Shown here in pieces: positions 35,939-47,078 of a stretch of 64,000 nt of DNA (positions within the stretch are counted from its first letter, which is position 1; every line of letters starts with the position of its first letter). The notes beneath the pieces were generated by a model. That model worked only from the letters and a program-made list of their open reading frames with translations. It was not told where the DNA came from and searched no databases. Location: assembly GCA_963930655.1 (NCBI GenBank), contig OZ005620.1:4107001-4171000 (forward strand), written 5' to 3'. A program made the translations under genes and the position numbers. The stretch is from Myrica gale. Its lineage: Eukaryota; Streptophyta; Magnoliopsida; Fagales; Myricaceae.

Positions 35939-36608
35939 TAGGGGTGGTTAACAGTAGTGTAGGTGACGGTTTGACAAAAATCGTCACCGTTACCGCAATT
36001 GACGGAATCACATAATTGACAACGTCACCGCACCACTAAGGCACAATAACCGCATTTGCCGGTGACGGTATTAACGGTAACGGTTATACGATAACCGCTT
36101 AAACCGTATAACCGTTGTGCAAAAAAAACAATTTTCTTGAGCTTTTTTATTTTTTTCACTGTTTTAGGCTGTTTAAATTTTCAACATAATATTATAATCA
36201 ATAATTATATAAAATAGACAAATATCATAACATATTCAAATATAATATCATAATCATTAACAATCATAACAAATATTAAGTTGTCCAAAAGTATAACATA
36301 ATATCATATTGAATAAAGTCTAATAAAGTGTCCAACAATGTGATATAAACCAACTAACATATTCCAACAAAAGCCCAACAAAAGTATGTCACATAATCAA
36401 TAACCATCTCAAGTCTCAACTAGGGGTGGTTAACGGTAGTGTAGGTGACGATTTGGCTAAACCGTCACCACAATTGACGGAATCACATGTTTGACACCGT
36501 CACCACACCGCTAAGGCACAATAACCGCCCTTACCGGTAACGGTTACCGGTAGCGGTAGCGATTTTAGCGGTTAAAACGGTAACCGTCGGTGCAAATGAA
36601 CACCCATA
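35939..36608. repeat. Paired GTTACCGGTAACGG-rich repeats, probable hAT-type MITE
   Basis: Two direct copies of about 180 bp start TAGGGGTGGTTAAC at 35939 and 36421 and share GTGTAGGTGACG, ATTGACGGAATCACAT and AAGGCACAATAACCGC. Each contains dense palindromic phrases of the form ACCG(G)TAACGGTTA. The second copy ends CACCCATA at 36608, roughly inverse to its TAGGGGTG start. The copies flank 240 bp of AT-rich DNA. The termini resemble plant hAT elements but no target duplication was found, so the class is tentative. 36609-37374 is AT-rich with nothing recognisable. Confidence 0.5.
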
Positions 36609-37374
36609 GGGGGGATGGTTACTGTAAAAAGTCCAAAGAGAATAGTATTAACAGGCAACCTCTCGTAAATGGCGGAAGGTTTCCTAATAATTAGGACTTG
36701 GGGTGGCATGTCTGGTTGAGTAGTATTTTACAATTTGCATTCTACTTTTATATTTACATGTCACAAATTATAAATATACACGTATTTCAATACAACACTT
36801 TATTACTTTTTTTTACAAACATCAATCTCTTTCAATAATTTCTGCACGCATGTCAATACAACTTTAACATCGTCTAAATATTCACAATTTTATCATAATC
36901 ATACAAATTTCTTCCAAACGAATATCAACTTAGAGTCTGACCTATTCAAGGGATTAGTTAGAAGAAAGTTTGGGATTTTTTTATTTTTTAAAAGAGCTTC
37001 ACTTTTTGACTTTCAAACCATAGAACTAATATAATTTTAAGTTACATCCAATGTCATCTCATTATGTCTGGAATTATAAAAAATTATCAATTTATACTCT
37101 TTAATCAGACTCTATATTTGAATAAGAAACAAATAGCTACGAGTCACAATTTTAAAGCTCGGATTTTGTTAGAGGGGCGCAATTTGATGAATTTTGATAG
37201 TCTGAAAGCGATATATGACAAAATAAGTATTTTAGACTTTAAAATGACATTAGTCCAATCCTTGAGAGACTAAAAGTGAAATTTCCCTCAAATATAAAGA
37301 CCTAATTGCATCCTAAATTCCTGTGGTATGAAAATATTGTTAATAAGACCTAGGGATAAGAGAAAATGACAAAT

Positions 37375-37809
37375 TGTGATACCCCGAATGCCACATGGAG
37401 TGAGAGAAGAGAATGAATGAGAGATTGAACTGGGTTTTATAAGGATCCAAGAGGCTTCAAGAGCAACCTTGACTAGTCCTTTTGAAGTCAAAACACAGAT
37501 GTGACTAGTGTTTGTTCTTGAGTCGTTACAAATGGTATTGAAACGATCCTTGTAACCACCAATGTGGGCTTGGTGGGCCTTGACGAGGACGTCAAGGATT
37601 TAAGGGGGGATTGTGATACCCCGAATCCCACATGAAGTGAGAGAAGAGAATGAATGAGAGATGTATTCTATAAGGGTCAATCTCACATTGAGATCTTACT
37701 AGGTTGAACTGAGTTTTATAAGGATCCAAGCGGCTTCAAGAGTAACCTTGACTAGTCATTTTGAAATTAAAGCACAGATGTAGCTAGTGTTTGTCCTTGG
37801 GTTGTTACA
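37375..37809 (+). mobile_element. Complete TRIM element with 5 bp target duplication
   Basis: Terminal repeats at 37375-37530 and 37612-37809 both begin TGTGATACCCCGAAT and end GT(C/T)GTTACA; the second carries an extra segment of about 40 bp. Directly after the first comes AATGGTATTGAAACGATCC, a diverged tRNA-Met primer site (TGGTATCAGAGC type), and before the second a purine tract AAGGGGGGAT. An exact 5 bp duplication CAAAT flanks the element (37370-37374 and 37810-37814). There is no coding region, as is normal for TRIMs. It is structurally whole and of moderate age judged by divergence of the repeats. Confidence 0.92.
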
Positions 37810-37814
37810 CAAAT

Positions 37815-39007
37815 AACTCCATAAGTTTAATATTTTATTAAAAACATATCCCTCCGTTTAAATTATAAATAAGCCACCATTAGTGTTGAGAGTGACATAT
37901 TTACAACTTTTCGTTAATACAAAAACTTTGGGTGCAATTATGCCTAAAAGAACATATTAATGTATTTTGATTGAGATTGGATTTTTCAAATTGAAGACTA
38001 TACGTGAGGTAAGAGTTGATTATATCAAATCTAAGATTCAGTTTTTTATTAATATGATCTGATTTCAGAACAACTCACACTAGTAAAAGAGGTTCCCTTA
38101 TTATTTTGGTTAATTCCGTTAATTATTTTCTTATAATGTTGTGCTCAATTTTCGTATTTTTTTCTGAAAAATATATATATTCGAGAATCACGGAAAGTGG
38201 CAAGCTGCCCAGCAGGGAAGAACCCCAATAGGATTTGGCGCGTGTGAGTCCGACGAGATTGGCGTCAATCTTGGTGGCCGAGACCGAGAGCGACGTGTCG
38301 TATCTGGACGTTCGTGGTCGTGGGGGGGACGCCTTCAAAAGTCGCTGCCGGTGGCTCACTCAGATCATTATGGACCTGCCCACATGTGCCTGTCCAGATC
38401 CCATCTCCTAAACACGGAACCATCCTTGGTGGATCCCACGGGTTCTCGGCCGTTCGACGAGGCCCACCGACAGCTCAGGGTGAAATTCTCCCGTTGGATC
38501 CTAAACTTTCTAAATGCTTGGTTGACCAATGACTTGGTTAAGCCGGTTGGTCATGAATGATAAAACAAAAGTAATTAAAGAATGCAGGCACGAAGCTATA
38601 AATGTATTATTAATTAGGGCTAATTGTATAAAAAACACATTTTGGGGGCAGAAATTGAATAAAATAACATTTTCAAAAAATCATTAGAAATGCCTAGAAA
38701 ATGGGCGGTGAAGATTTTTTTTAAAAAAAGTAATTACGGTCGGTTAGAGGGTAGAGCCTAGAGGTAGTGAAAGTTTGGGTGTAACTAGTAGGACGAAGTT
38801 GCTCCATGTGACCAAATTTGTGTGCGGTGTTTGGGCCCTTGGGCTCCATCTGTGTCTCCGGATCATTGGATTCGGTTTGGATTGTCGGGTCGCAGGACCC
38901 GAATTGATTTAGCTTGTAGCTAGCCTTATGGGCCTTTTCTTTGTAATCCGTCAGCTGTACGATCTTTGCTCTGATCATTTTAACAAAAAAGGAAATAAAA
39001 AATAAAA
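37815..39007. other. Intergenic DNA with a GC-richer patch
   Basis: 38180-38540 is clearly richer in GC than its surroundings and has short ORFs on both strands (minus 38123-38359, plus 38314-38532 and 38351-38560), but I recognise no protein or RNA in it. The rest is AT-rich. No gene is supported. Confidence 0.35.
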
Positions 39008-39393
39008 GGAAAAAATACACTTTTTACCCACTAACTACCATATGTTTGACACTTTACAACCCAAACTATCATATTTAAGACATTGCACCCTCAAACTACC
39101 AATGTTAGACACTTTGCACCCTAAACTACCAATTTTGACACTTTGGACCCTCCAACTACTAATATTAAACACTTTGCAGCCTCCATTTGACAATAATACC
39201 CTTGATAAATTAATAAATTTACTATATACAAAATAGGTCAAGGGTATTATCGTCATTTTATTCTCAAATTAAAAAAAAATGGTGCAAAGTGTCAAAAAAT
39301 GGTAGTTAGAGGGTGTAATGTATCAAAATTAGTAGTTTAGGGTGCAAAGTGTCAAACCTATGGTAATTTGTGGGTGAAAAATGTATTTTTCCC
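39008..39393. mobile_element. Mutator-type MITE built from tandem ~33 bp units
   Basis: A 386 bp element with inverted ends GGAAAAAATACACTTTTTAC and (reversed) GGGAAAAATACATTTTTCAC, flanked by an exact 9 bp duplication AAAATAAAA (38999-39007 and 39394-39402). The left arm contains about five imperfect units of the type CACTTTGCACCCTAAACTAC, and the right arm about three in inverse orientation. The arm therefore seems to have grown by internal tandem duplication. No coding capacity. Confidence 0.85.
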
Positions 39394-39888
39394 AAAATAA
39401 AAAGATCTCAACTTTTGAAAATGAACCGCCAGAGTGAGTTTTACTGACAGTTCACCTGATAATTTATTGCTCTTACTTACTTACTACGATATTCACATAA
39501 ATCTAATGGAATTTAAAAGATCGAAACATAAGTATTCTATTAAAAGAAATAAATATAACTTCAGTCTTCACAATACACACCTTACACAATAACCATATAT
39601 AGCTTATATAACGGGCATCTGTTTCGATATTTAAAAAAAAATCAAAAATATTTTGATTAAAGATAATATAAATTTTATTATGAAAAGTGTGAAGAAAAAT
39701 GATTCGATAAATTTTTGTTTGTGATAAAAAAATATTGAAGTTTATAAAATATGTGTTAGAGTTTATAAAAATGTGTCCAAGTTTGTGAACAAATCATAAC
39801 CAAAAGGAAACACGTGGAACAATAAAAGGGGAGTGCTATGTGGACAAAATCCTTTGCAATTTAGTGCATGAATTGCAACATGTGATTA

Positions 39889-39998
39889 GAGAGAAATAGA
39901 CACAATAGGTGGATCCTATTGTAAGATGCATATTGTTCAAAATTTTATACGGACATAATTAAATAGTGTAGAGTCCACCTATTGTGTCTATCTCTCTT
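39889..39998. repeat. Small foldback repeat
   Basis: Arms GAGAGAAATAGACACAATAG plus GTGGA (39889-39913) and the near-exact inverse at 39974-39998 surround a 60 bp loop. The right flank (CAGAAAATTATAGAAAATCTTAAT) recurs near 58210-58240, so the foldback is part of a larger dispersed element that is truncated here. Confidence 0.6.
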
Positions 39999-39999
39999 C

Positions 40000-42900
40000 A
40001 AATATGTTGTGTTTATCTATTCAGAACAGAAAATTATAGAAAATCTTAATCCGTGTTAAACTGTGGGCTTCATTGCAGGCTGGTTTTCACAAACCAGTTG
40101 AATCAGGGCCAAGGGACTCTCTATAAAAGGGACCACAATCCATAGCTTTATGTTGCATCGGTGCTTACCACATCGTTCAAATTTGGCTTGGTTGAAATGG
40201 GAGATGTGTTTCCCAGAGGCCAATAGAAATTGACGGATGGGAAAGATCCCTATTTTGTTTCTACACCTCTCGTTGATTCTGAAGGTGAGAAAATTGAGTT
40301 TGTTCCCATGCCTTCAATTTCTATTGTTTCTGGGAATCTCTCCCTTTTCATTCATCGCTAGCTACTTGCATTAGCTTCTGATATGTTGCACCACTCTTTG
40401 GCTACTCATCTCCATGTAAATCCTGTTTCCTAATCCCGCACGACGGCATGAGATTTCCTCCTTGTTCTAGGTGAGACACCGACTGTTATAAGTTGGGTAC
40501 CAGAACGGATGAAACTAGAATGACTAATTTCGATTTTCATCGGAATATATTTTTTTTGTTCAAGTTCCATTTCGGTATTAAATACTAGAACATAATCGGA
40601 ATTTATGAAATTAGAACCGGAAATTTTGGTTTGGCATGTGAGCTTTTTTGGGCCCAAATTTTAGAAGATTTTTCATTTATTCATCATAAATTAAACAATA
40701 AATGTAAATATTAATCTAAATGATTCTAAAATAAACCTTCAAGAAAATTTCATATGTTATACTTTATTTCAAGCATTTAAAAAAAAATCGAACTTGGTAA
40801 TTGTGGTTTCGATTTCGAAAATTGCTAAAAATGACTTACAGTTCTGATTTTGATAATACTTGAATTAGAATCGGATTTTCGGAATAAGATTTTTCAGTTC
40901 TTGTCGAAATTTTTGCCCACCTTAACTGTTATACGGTTTTCTTTTCCTACCTAAATAAAAGTCATTAAACAAAAAGTACTCCGATTATTTTAAATTGAGT
41001 TTTCTTTTCATGCATTATTTGCGTAGTTTTTTGGTTTGAACCAAACTGTTCCAAATACCGTTTGTAAATGGACGTGGCCCCAAAATGATATTCAAATTTG
41101 GTAGGTAGTTGAATAGACAGTAAAATTCATCCCTTCCACCCATTTACTTAGAAAAAAATAAAAAAAATCCTTTTTGTTTAAAATTATGGCAAAAACTTAA
41201 AACAAAAAAAAAGGCTAGAAAAGGGACCGAGACACTCTCTAATTTGTTGTCCCAATTAAATAATCCAATTTAGAAATATATAGATACAACGTATGAGTCT
41301 CACAGTATTGAATACTGCCCGCATTAATTAATGGGCAATGTAGACCTCATTGTGGGACCTATATACTATGTTTATCTATCTGCAAGTTAGAGTCATTAGA
41401 CCATCCAATTTGATGTCCGAATTAGAGATGATCTCTATCCAAAAAAGGTTACCTTTATTTAAGAGTAAATTGTGGGTAAGCTTCACACATAAATGCATAT
41501 ACTCTCCTTCATTTTCTCTAGAAGCCTCTACTCTTTGGCTGGTTGTCTCCCTCCCCTCACCACTTCCTCCTGCCTCCTCTCTTCCTTTGATCTTGCCTTA
41601 TGTGATCGCATCCCTCGATAACCCCCAACTTCTAGCCATTTTTTGAGGCTTTATTCTGACGGACTTGGTGCTTAGATCAACGCATTTTTTGGGGCTTTTG
41701 AAGACCATCACCAGTGGGGACGACATCTACATCAATCGAAAAAGATTTATGCACTGATCAACACCTGACAGGATGGCGCGTATAGCCTCATGTGCGTACA
41801 TGAATCTCACACGTCGGTCCCTTTCTCCTCCATTTCCAGTTGTAGGTGGGCCTTTCAGGTAAGCATGCGCCAAAATGGCTGGCATCTGATCTTCCAGTAG
41901 ATCCTCTTTGTCTTCTCTGATGATCGACCGGTTCGCACATTGACAACCCATTTTGTGTTTTGGACAGCTCCTCTCCTTCAGCCGCTGATTCTGCCACCTT
42001 TCGCGGTCTTTCAACCCTTTATGGTTTACTTCCAGCCCATTTGAGTTTGAGTTTGTAAGGCCATTATGCCTATTTGCTCGTTGGCTCGTCGCCTCTCTAT
42101 ATAGAGTTTGACTTAACCTTTAGTGCATGTACATGAAATTTTCAAACCTGAATCGGTGAGCTGTTATGACTACACAAAATTGTGGGTAAGCTTCAAAGGA
42201 CGGACTCCATAACTTGTGAAGTGCACATGAAATTTTGGTCATAACAATAATTGGATCCCACCCGAATTAAATTGAGTTAAGAAGAATCAGGTACTGAGTA
42301 CTCCCATTGAGAACAAAAAAACCAGAGAAAAAACAAAGCGGAAGACTATATATGAATTGATACGGTAAGTTTAAAGTCTCGTGCCTCATTAAACAACTTC
42401 GTAAAGGTTTGTTCATCAATTTTTTGTTGTTATTATTATTACTGATGAGGTTAAATTGGTGAGATAGGTAAGTTGGGAGAAGGCCCATTAATTTTTTTGG
42501 GTAATTAAAGGCCCATTATTTAAATAAATAAGGAGAAAGAGACCAAACCTAGCTAGATCGAAGAAGAACTACACGTTTGTGTCACGAATTTGTCTTAGGA
42601 GGGGCTGAATATTATAATGATTTTATTTTTTATTTTTTTATTATATATCTTGTTTAATAATAATAATAATAATAATAATTCTATAAATATAATTCTTAAG
42701 ATGAAAAAATATATTAAAAAATTTGAACATATTTATTGACCTAAGAATTATGTCTCTAGCTAGTGATAAAAAAAGCATAAATCATATAGGGGATGTTTGA
42801 GTGTGGAAATTTTAGGTATTAGGGTTTGAGAAATATTATAAAGTAAAGATATGTTATGGGAGTTGGTGAAAAAGTGAAGAGAGAGAAGATTTTTAATAAA

Positions 42901-43598
42901 TATTATAATAATAAAAAATTATGTGATAATTTTTTTATTATTAAATCCAAATAATTAGGGCTCAAACAAGTCCATAATAGAATATAATGTTCTTCCTTTT
43001 TGAATTACACACACAATACTTTTTGGTTAGAATGATGATTTTAACTCAATATTTTTTCTATTGGAATGATAATTTTGAATAAAAAAACTTCGGTTGGTAT
43101 AATGATGATGTTAAGGATAAAAGAAACTATAATAAATAATAAGAGGTTAAAGAAAAATGATAAGATAAAGTCATTAAGTGGTGTATCATTTTATGATATT
43201 ATTTATGAGAATTTTGTGTCTAAATAAGTCTAATGGTATAATTTGTACAATTCAAATTTTGAAAAAAAATATAAATAATTTATATTGTCGTTTGGTTGTG
43301 ATTTAGAATGGTTGGAGATCTCCAAAACACAATCTTTTACTTTTAAATTTAAAGAGAAAGATAAAATACTTATTTTTTTATCTTATTTAGGTGTAAAAAT
43401 ATTTGTTAAAACTTAAGCTGATTTTTAAAGATTGCCGGACTTAAAGATTTGCTACTATTTTTTTTTTGAAGTCTAGAGGGACAAAAATGTAATTTTGATG
43501 AAAAAATTTCAGTTTTTGTTTGGGTGCTAGGGTTTTTTTTTTAATTTAGGGGAGCAAATATGTAATTTTCACGGAAAAAAAAATTCTATTAAGAATAA
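40000..43598. other. AT-rich intergenic interval without a supported gene
   Basis: Contains poly-A and poly-T rich sequence, an (AAT)n run near 42657-42680 and one copy of the dispersed AT-rich repeat. ORFs on the minus strand at 41727-42014 (95 codons) and 41788-41997 lie in a locally GC-richer patch, but I cannot assign them to any family. 41290-41400 is weakly self-complementary. No RNA gene seen. Confidence 0.35.
42785..42975 (+). repeat. Copy of the AT-rich dispersed repeat family
   Basis: Begins GGGGATGTTTGAGTGTGG and ends near GGGCTCAAACAAGTCC, so short inverted ends are visible. The interior GGTGAAAAAGTGAAGAGAGAG is shared with the copies near 5160, 7990, 20186 and 60455. Confidence 0.6.
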
Positions 43599-43837
43599 GG
43601 GAAAATGCAAAATTGGTTTATGTGCTATAAGCAAAAATCGATTTAGTCCCCGTGATATGAAAAACATAATTTTAGTCCTTGTGAAGTTGTGATTCTATTT
43701 TCGTTTGTCGTTGGTCCTTTATCAAAGACTGATTTTATCACTTTCTGAAATCACATAGACTAAATTTATGTTTTTCATATCAAGAGGACTAAATCAATTT
43801 TTGCTTATATTACAAAGAGTGATTTTGCATTTATCCC
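43599..43837. mobile_element. Mutator-type MITE, family A copy 2
   Basis: Shares long blocks with 19246-19476: AAAATCGATTTAGTCCCCGT, TTCTATTTTCGTTTGTCGTT and GACTGATTTTATCACTTT. Ends GGGAAAATGCAAAATTGG and, inverted, GGGATAAATGCAAAATCACT. It is flanked by TAAGAATAA (43590-43598) and CAAGAATAA (43838-43846), an eight-of-nine match duplication. A fragment ending CCGCCACTG, like the hAT element at 16787-17519, follows at about 43876. Confidence 0.85.
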
Positions 43838-44678
43838 CAAGAATAATTGCTACCTTCCGCCCTGATCCGCCACTGCCTAACGACCATCCTTTAAAATATA
43901 CAGAACAACAAAGTGGTCAAAGCCCTATATACGAAGCCAGCTTCCTCCCCAGTTAATGCCGCAGCCGCTCTCTCCAAGTCATTCAGTTGCCAATCACATG
44001 ACAACAATGAAAGCGCGTTCTTTCATTTTAATGGAAGAAAAACAACATCTCTTAGTTCTTTTCCCTGCGGTAATACTCTGGTTTTCACAGTACTGTGGTT
44101 ACTGAGTCTGAGAGTCCCCAACTGAAACAGGAGTGACGGATTTTCGTTTGGGAAAAAGTATTTAATTTGAACCATGGTGGAATCTGAGACCTTTTAGACA
44201 TTTGTGATCTGACCATTCCTTCCAGTTGCTACGTGTCCACTCACAGCAAAGTCTTCCCCCTGCCACCAAATAACGCAGTGCAAAGCATAAAATTATTACG
44301 GAGATTTGGCAGAAGAAGAATAAAGAAAACAATGGAGACGACGTCATCAGTGACAATGCAATCCTTCTGAGTTGACATGAACCCCTATTCTAATTCCTTA
44401 AACTGTGTGGTTGCTTCCAGTGGTATGAACGAAAACCATATTGTAGAATGATGTCAGAAATGACGTGAAGAAATCATATTATAATGCAACGGGTTCAGTA
44501 TATAAGAAACAAAAGCCTGCTCCAGATGATGATAAATACTGTTTTTTCATTCTCTCCTGTAAGCTGATGATAATACTTTTCCTTTTGGATTTAACTATTT
44601 GTATGCATAAAGTCCTAGATCTTGGCGTTCTGCTATATTCTGCCAAGGCATAATTCTGGTGACCACTGTGAATCAATC

Positions 44679-47078
44679 ATGTTTTTCAATAACTATGCAT
44701 GTCAAATTGCCTCGTTTGTTTTCTCTGTTATGATCTTCACTCATGCAGGTACGCTTCCAGTTCAATGAACTGTATCTCGAAGATTTGATTCTGCTAATGC
44801 TTTGCTTACTTAAAAGGCTGTTCTACTTTACTCTGTCCTCTGTAATTTCAGTGGCGTATGATCCATTGGATCCGAATGGCAACATTACAATCAAATGGGA
44901 CATAATCTCTTGGACTCCAGATGGCTATGTGGTGAGTATCATTCGATTTAACTACTTCTGCCTTCCTTCCATGTTGCATCGTTTTATCCCAAGTAGCGAA
45001 TCCCTTCAGAAAAGATCAATAACAGAGATCATGCAGATATAATATTTTAGCATCTTTATGCTGTAAGTAACGAATCCCTCTAGAGAAAATAAATGTTCTA
45101 AAGAATTCAATGTTCAGTGGGAAACTTAAAGCCGCAAAAAGGATGAAAAGGGTGTTTTCCGAGGGCTAAAGTTGATCATCAAAAAACATCCATCGTTTGA
45201 CGACAAACTTATTCAAAGATGTGTTTTCCATCAATGGCTTTTCAGGCAACAGTGACAATGACCAACTTCCAGATGTACCGGCACATTATGAGCCCTGGCT
45301 GGACCTTAGGATGGGTATGGGATAAGAAAGAAGTGATCTGGTCGATGGTGGCCGGTGGGTGCTGAAGCCACCAAACAAGGAGACTGTTCCCAGTTCAAGG
45401 GGAACATCCCATACTGCTGTAAAAAGAATCCTACGGCAGTTGACTTGCTCCCAGGTTCCCCTTACAACCAACAGATTGCAAATTGCTGCAAGGGTGGTGT
45501 TATAGCATCATGGGGACAAAACCCTTCGGCTGCTGTTTCAGCTTTCCAGCTGAGCGTTGGGCGTGCCGGCACAACTAAAAAGACGGTGAGACTGCCAAAG
45601 AATTTCACCTTGCTTGGTCCAGGGCTAGGCTATACTTGCAGCCAGTCATATATTGTGCCACCCTTACATTTCCTCTCATCCGATGGTCGCCGAATTACCC
45701 AAGCAATCAGTAAGTTTGTTTTGCCTAGAGAAAATTTTGGGAAGCAAAAAAGAGTAAAATTGGGCTTTTGGTACAGTTCCATTTGTATTTCTGCATTGTT
45801 CTTGAATCTGTTCCTTGAATCATTATCTTTTATTTGCAGTGACTTGGAATTTGACATTACTTACTCACAGTTTCTGGCTTCTCCCGACCCAACCTGCTGC
45901 GTCTCCATCAATAACTCTTTGTCCAAACTGTGCCTGTGGATGCCAGATCAAAGGGAATTGCATCATGCTAGTCTCCTTTCTGTACAACATTTACCAAACC
46001 AACAGATATTGAAAACATGCACACCTATATATCGATTTCTACATGAACATATATACATGCTTTTCCACAGAGACCCCAAGTCGATTCTAAAATATTGCAA
46101 CATGTCTCTTACTTGGTGCAAGCTGCTACATCTTTTGAGATGTTAAACTCTGTTACAAAATTTGGAAAAACTTGTATTCTTATTGACTGCCTAAATTGAA
46201 CAGGAAAACAGTTGGATACTACTTTAAGGGACAGTCCTAGGATGAACTCTAGAAGATCAATTTGCCACAACTTACTAGAAGTTTTAGAAATCAATCAAAG
46301 TACCAACTGAGAGGACAATATTTGCAAATTTTAGACAACTCTTACGAATTCCCTGGCTCATTCCTAACAGATGTTATGCCTATTTTTCTTTCATTAATTT
46401 GTTCTTTTATCTACATGAAGGTGCTAACTAGTTTCATTGGACCATAACTCAGGAGCTCTCCAGAGATACTTAACGTTGTGGGAAACACATCAAATAGTGC
46501 CCCATTACTGCAGTGCACACAGCACATGTGCCCAATCAGGGTGCACTGGCATGTGGAACTAAACTACGTCCAGTATTGGCGTGTGAAGATTTCTATCACA
46601 AATTTTAACTATGGGCTTAACTATACGCAGTGGACGCTTGTTGTTCAGCGACCAAATCTCAACAATGTCACTCAAGTTTTTAGCTTTAATTACCAGCCAC
46701 TCATTCCATACAAAAACCACAAGTAAGCACAGGCATGATGCTGATGTTTCAATACCATCAACGCCATTGTAATCTTTTACCTACTTATAGGATCTAAACC
46801 ATTTTGAAAATGCAGATGATACTGGGCTCTTTTATGGCATACAATTCTATAACGACCTCCTAATGGAAGCCGGGCCAAATGGAAACGTCCAGTCGGAGAT
46901 GATTCTTGAGAAGGACATGAACACATTCACATTTCAGCAGGGGTGGGCTTTCCCTCGGCGATTCTTATTTAATGGGGATGAATGTGTGATGCCACCTCCG
47001 GATTCTTACCCGTCCCTTCCCAGCAACATTGTCTTCCTTGATACTTCTGTCATCGCTGGCCTTTTGGTGAGCATTTGA
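44679..47078 (+). pseudogene. COBRA-like (COBL4-type) pseudogene
   Basis: A decayed duplicate of the intact COBL4-like gene downstream, with the same exon plan: 44679-44748 (signal peptide MFFNNYACQIASFVFSVMIFTHA), 44852-44931 (VAYDPLDPNGNITIKWDIISWTPDGYV), 45246-45709, about 45840-45966, 46453-46722 and 46816-47078. Exon 3 is 464 nt where both functional neighbours have 457: a 7 bp insertion after EVIWSMV shifts frame to an early stop. In exon 4 the frame also shifts within the region equivalent to WNVTCTYSQFL, the CCVS region is shortened, and the expected GTAAG donor reads GCTAG. Exon 5 is 270 nt instead of 278, leaving the wrong phase. Exon 6 still encodes FYNDLLMEAGPNGNVQSE...FPRRFLFNGDECVMPPP and a hydrophobic tail. 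Protein family role: GPI-anchored cellulose-organising protein; this copy cannot make one. Confidence 0.9.

Noticed and set aside
38180-38540. Possible rRNA or tRNA-like segment because of higher GC
   Set aside because: It does not match 5S, 5.8S or tRNA structure, and no A and B boxes could be placed.
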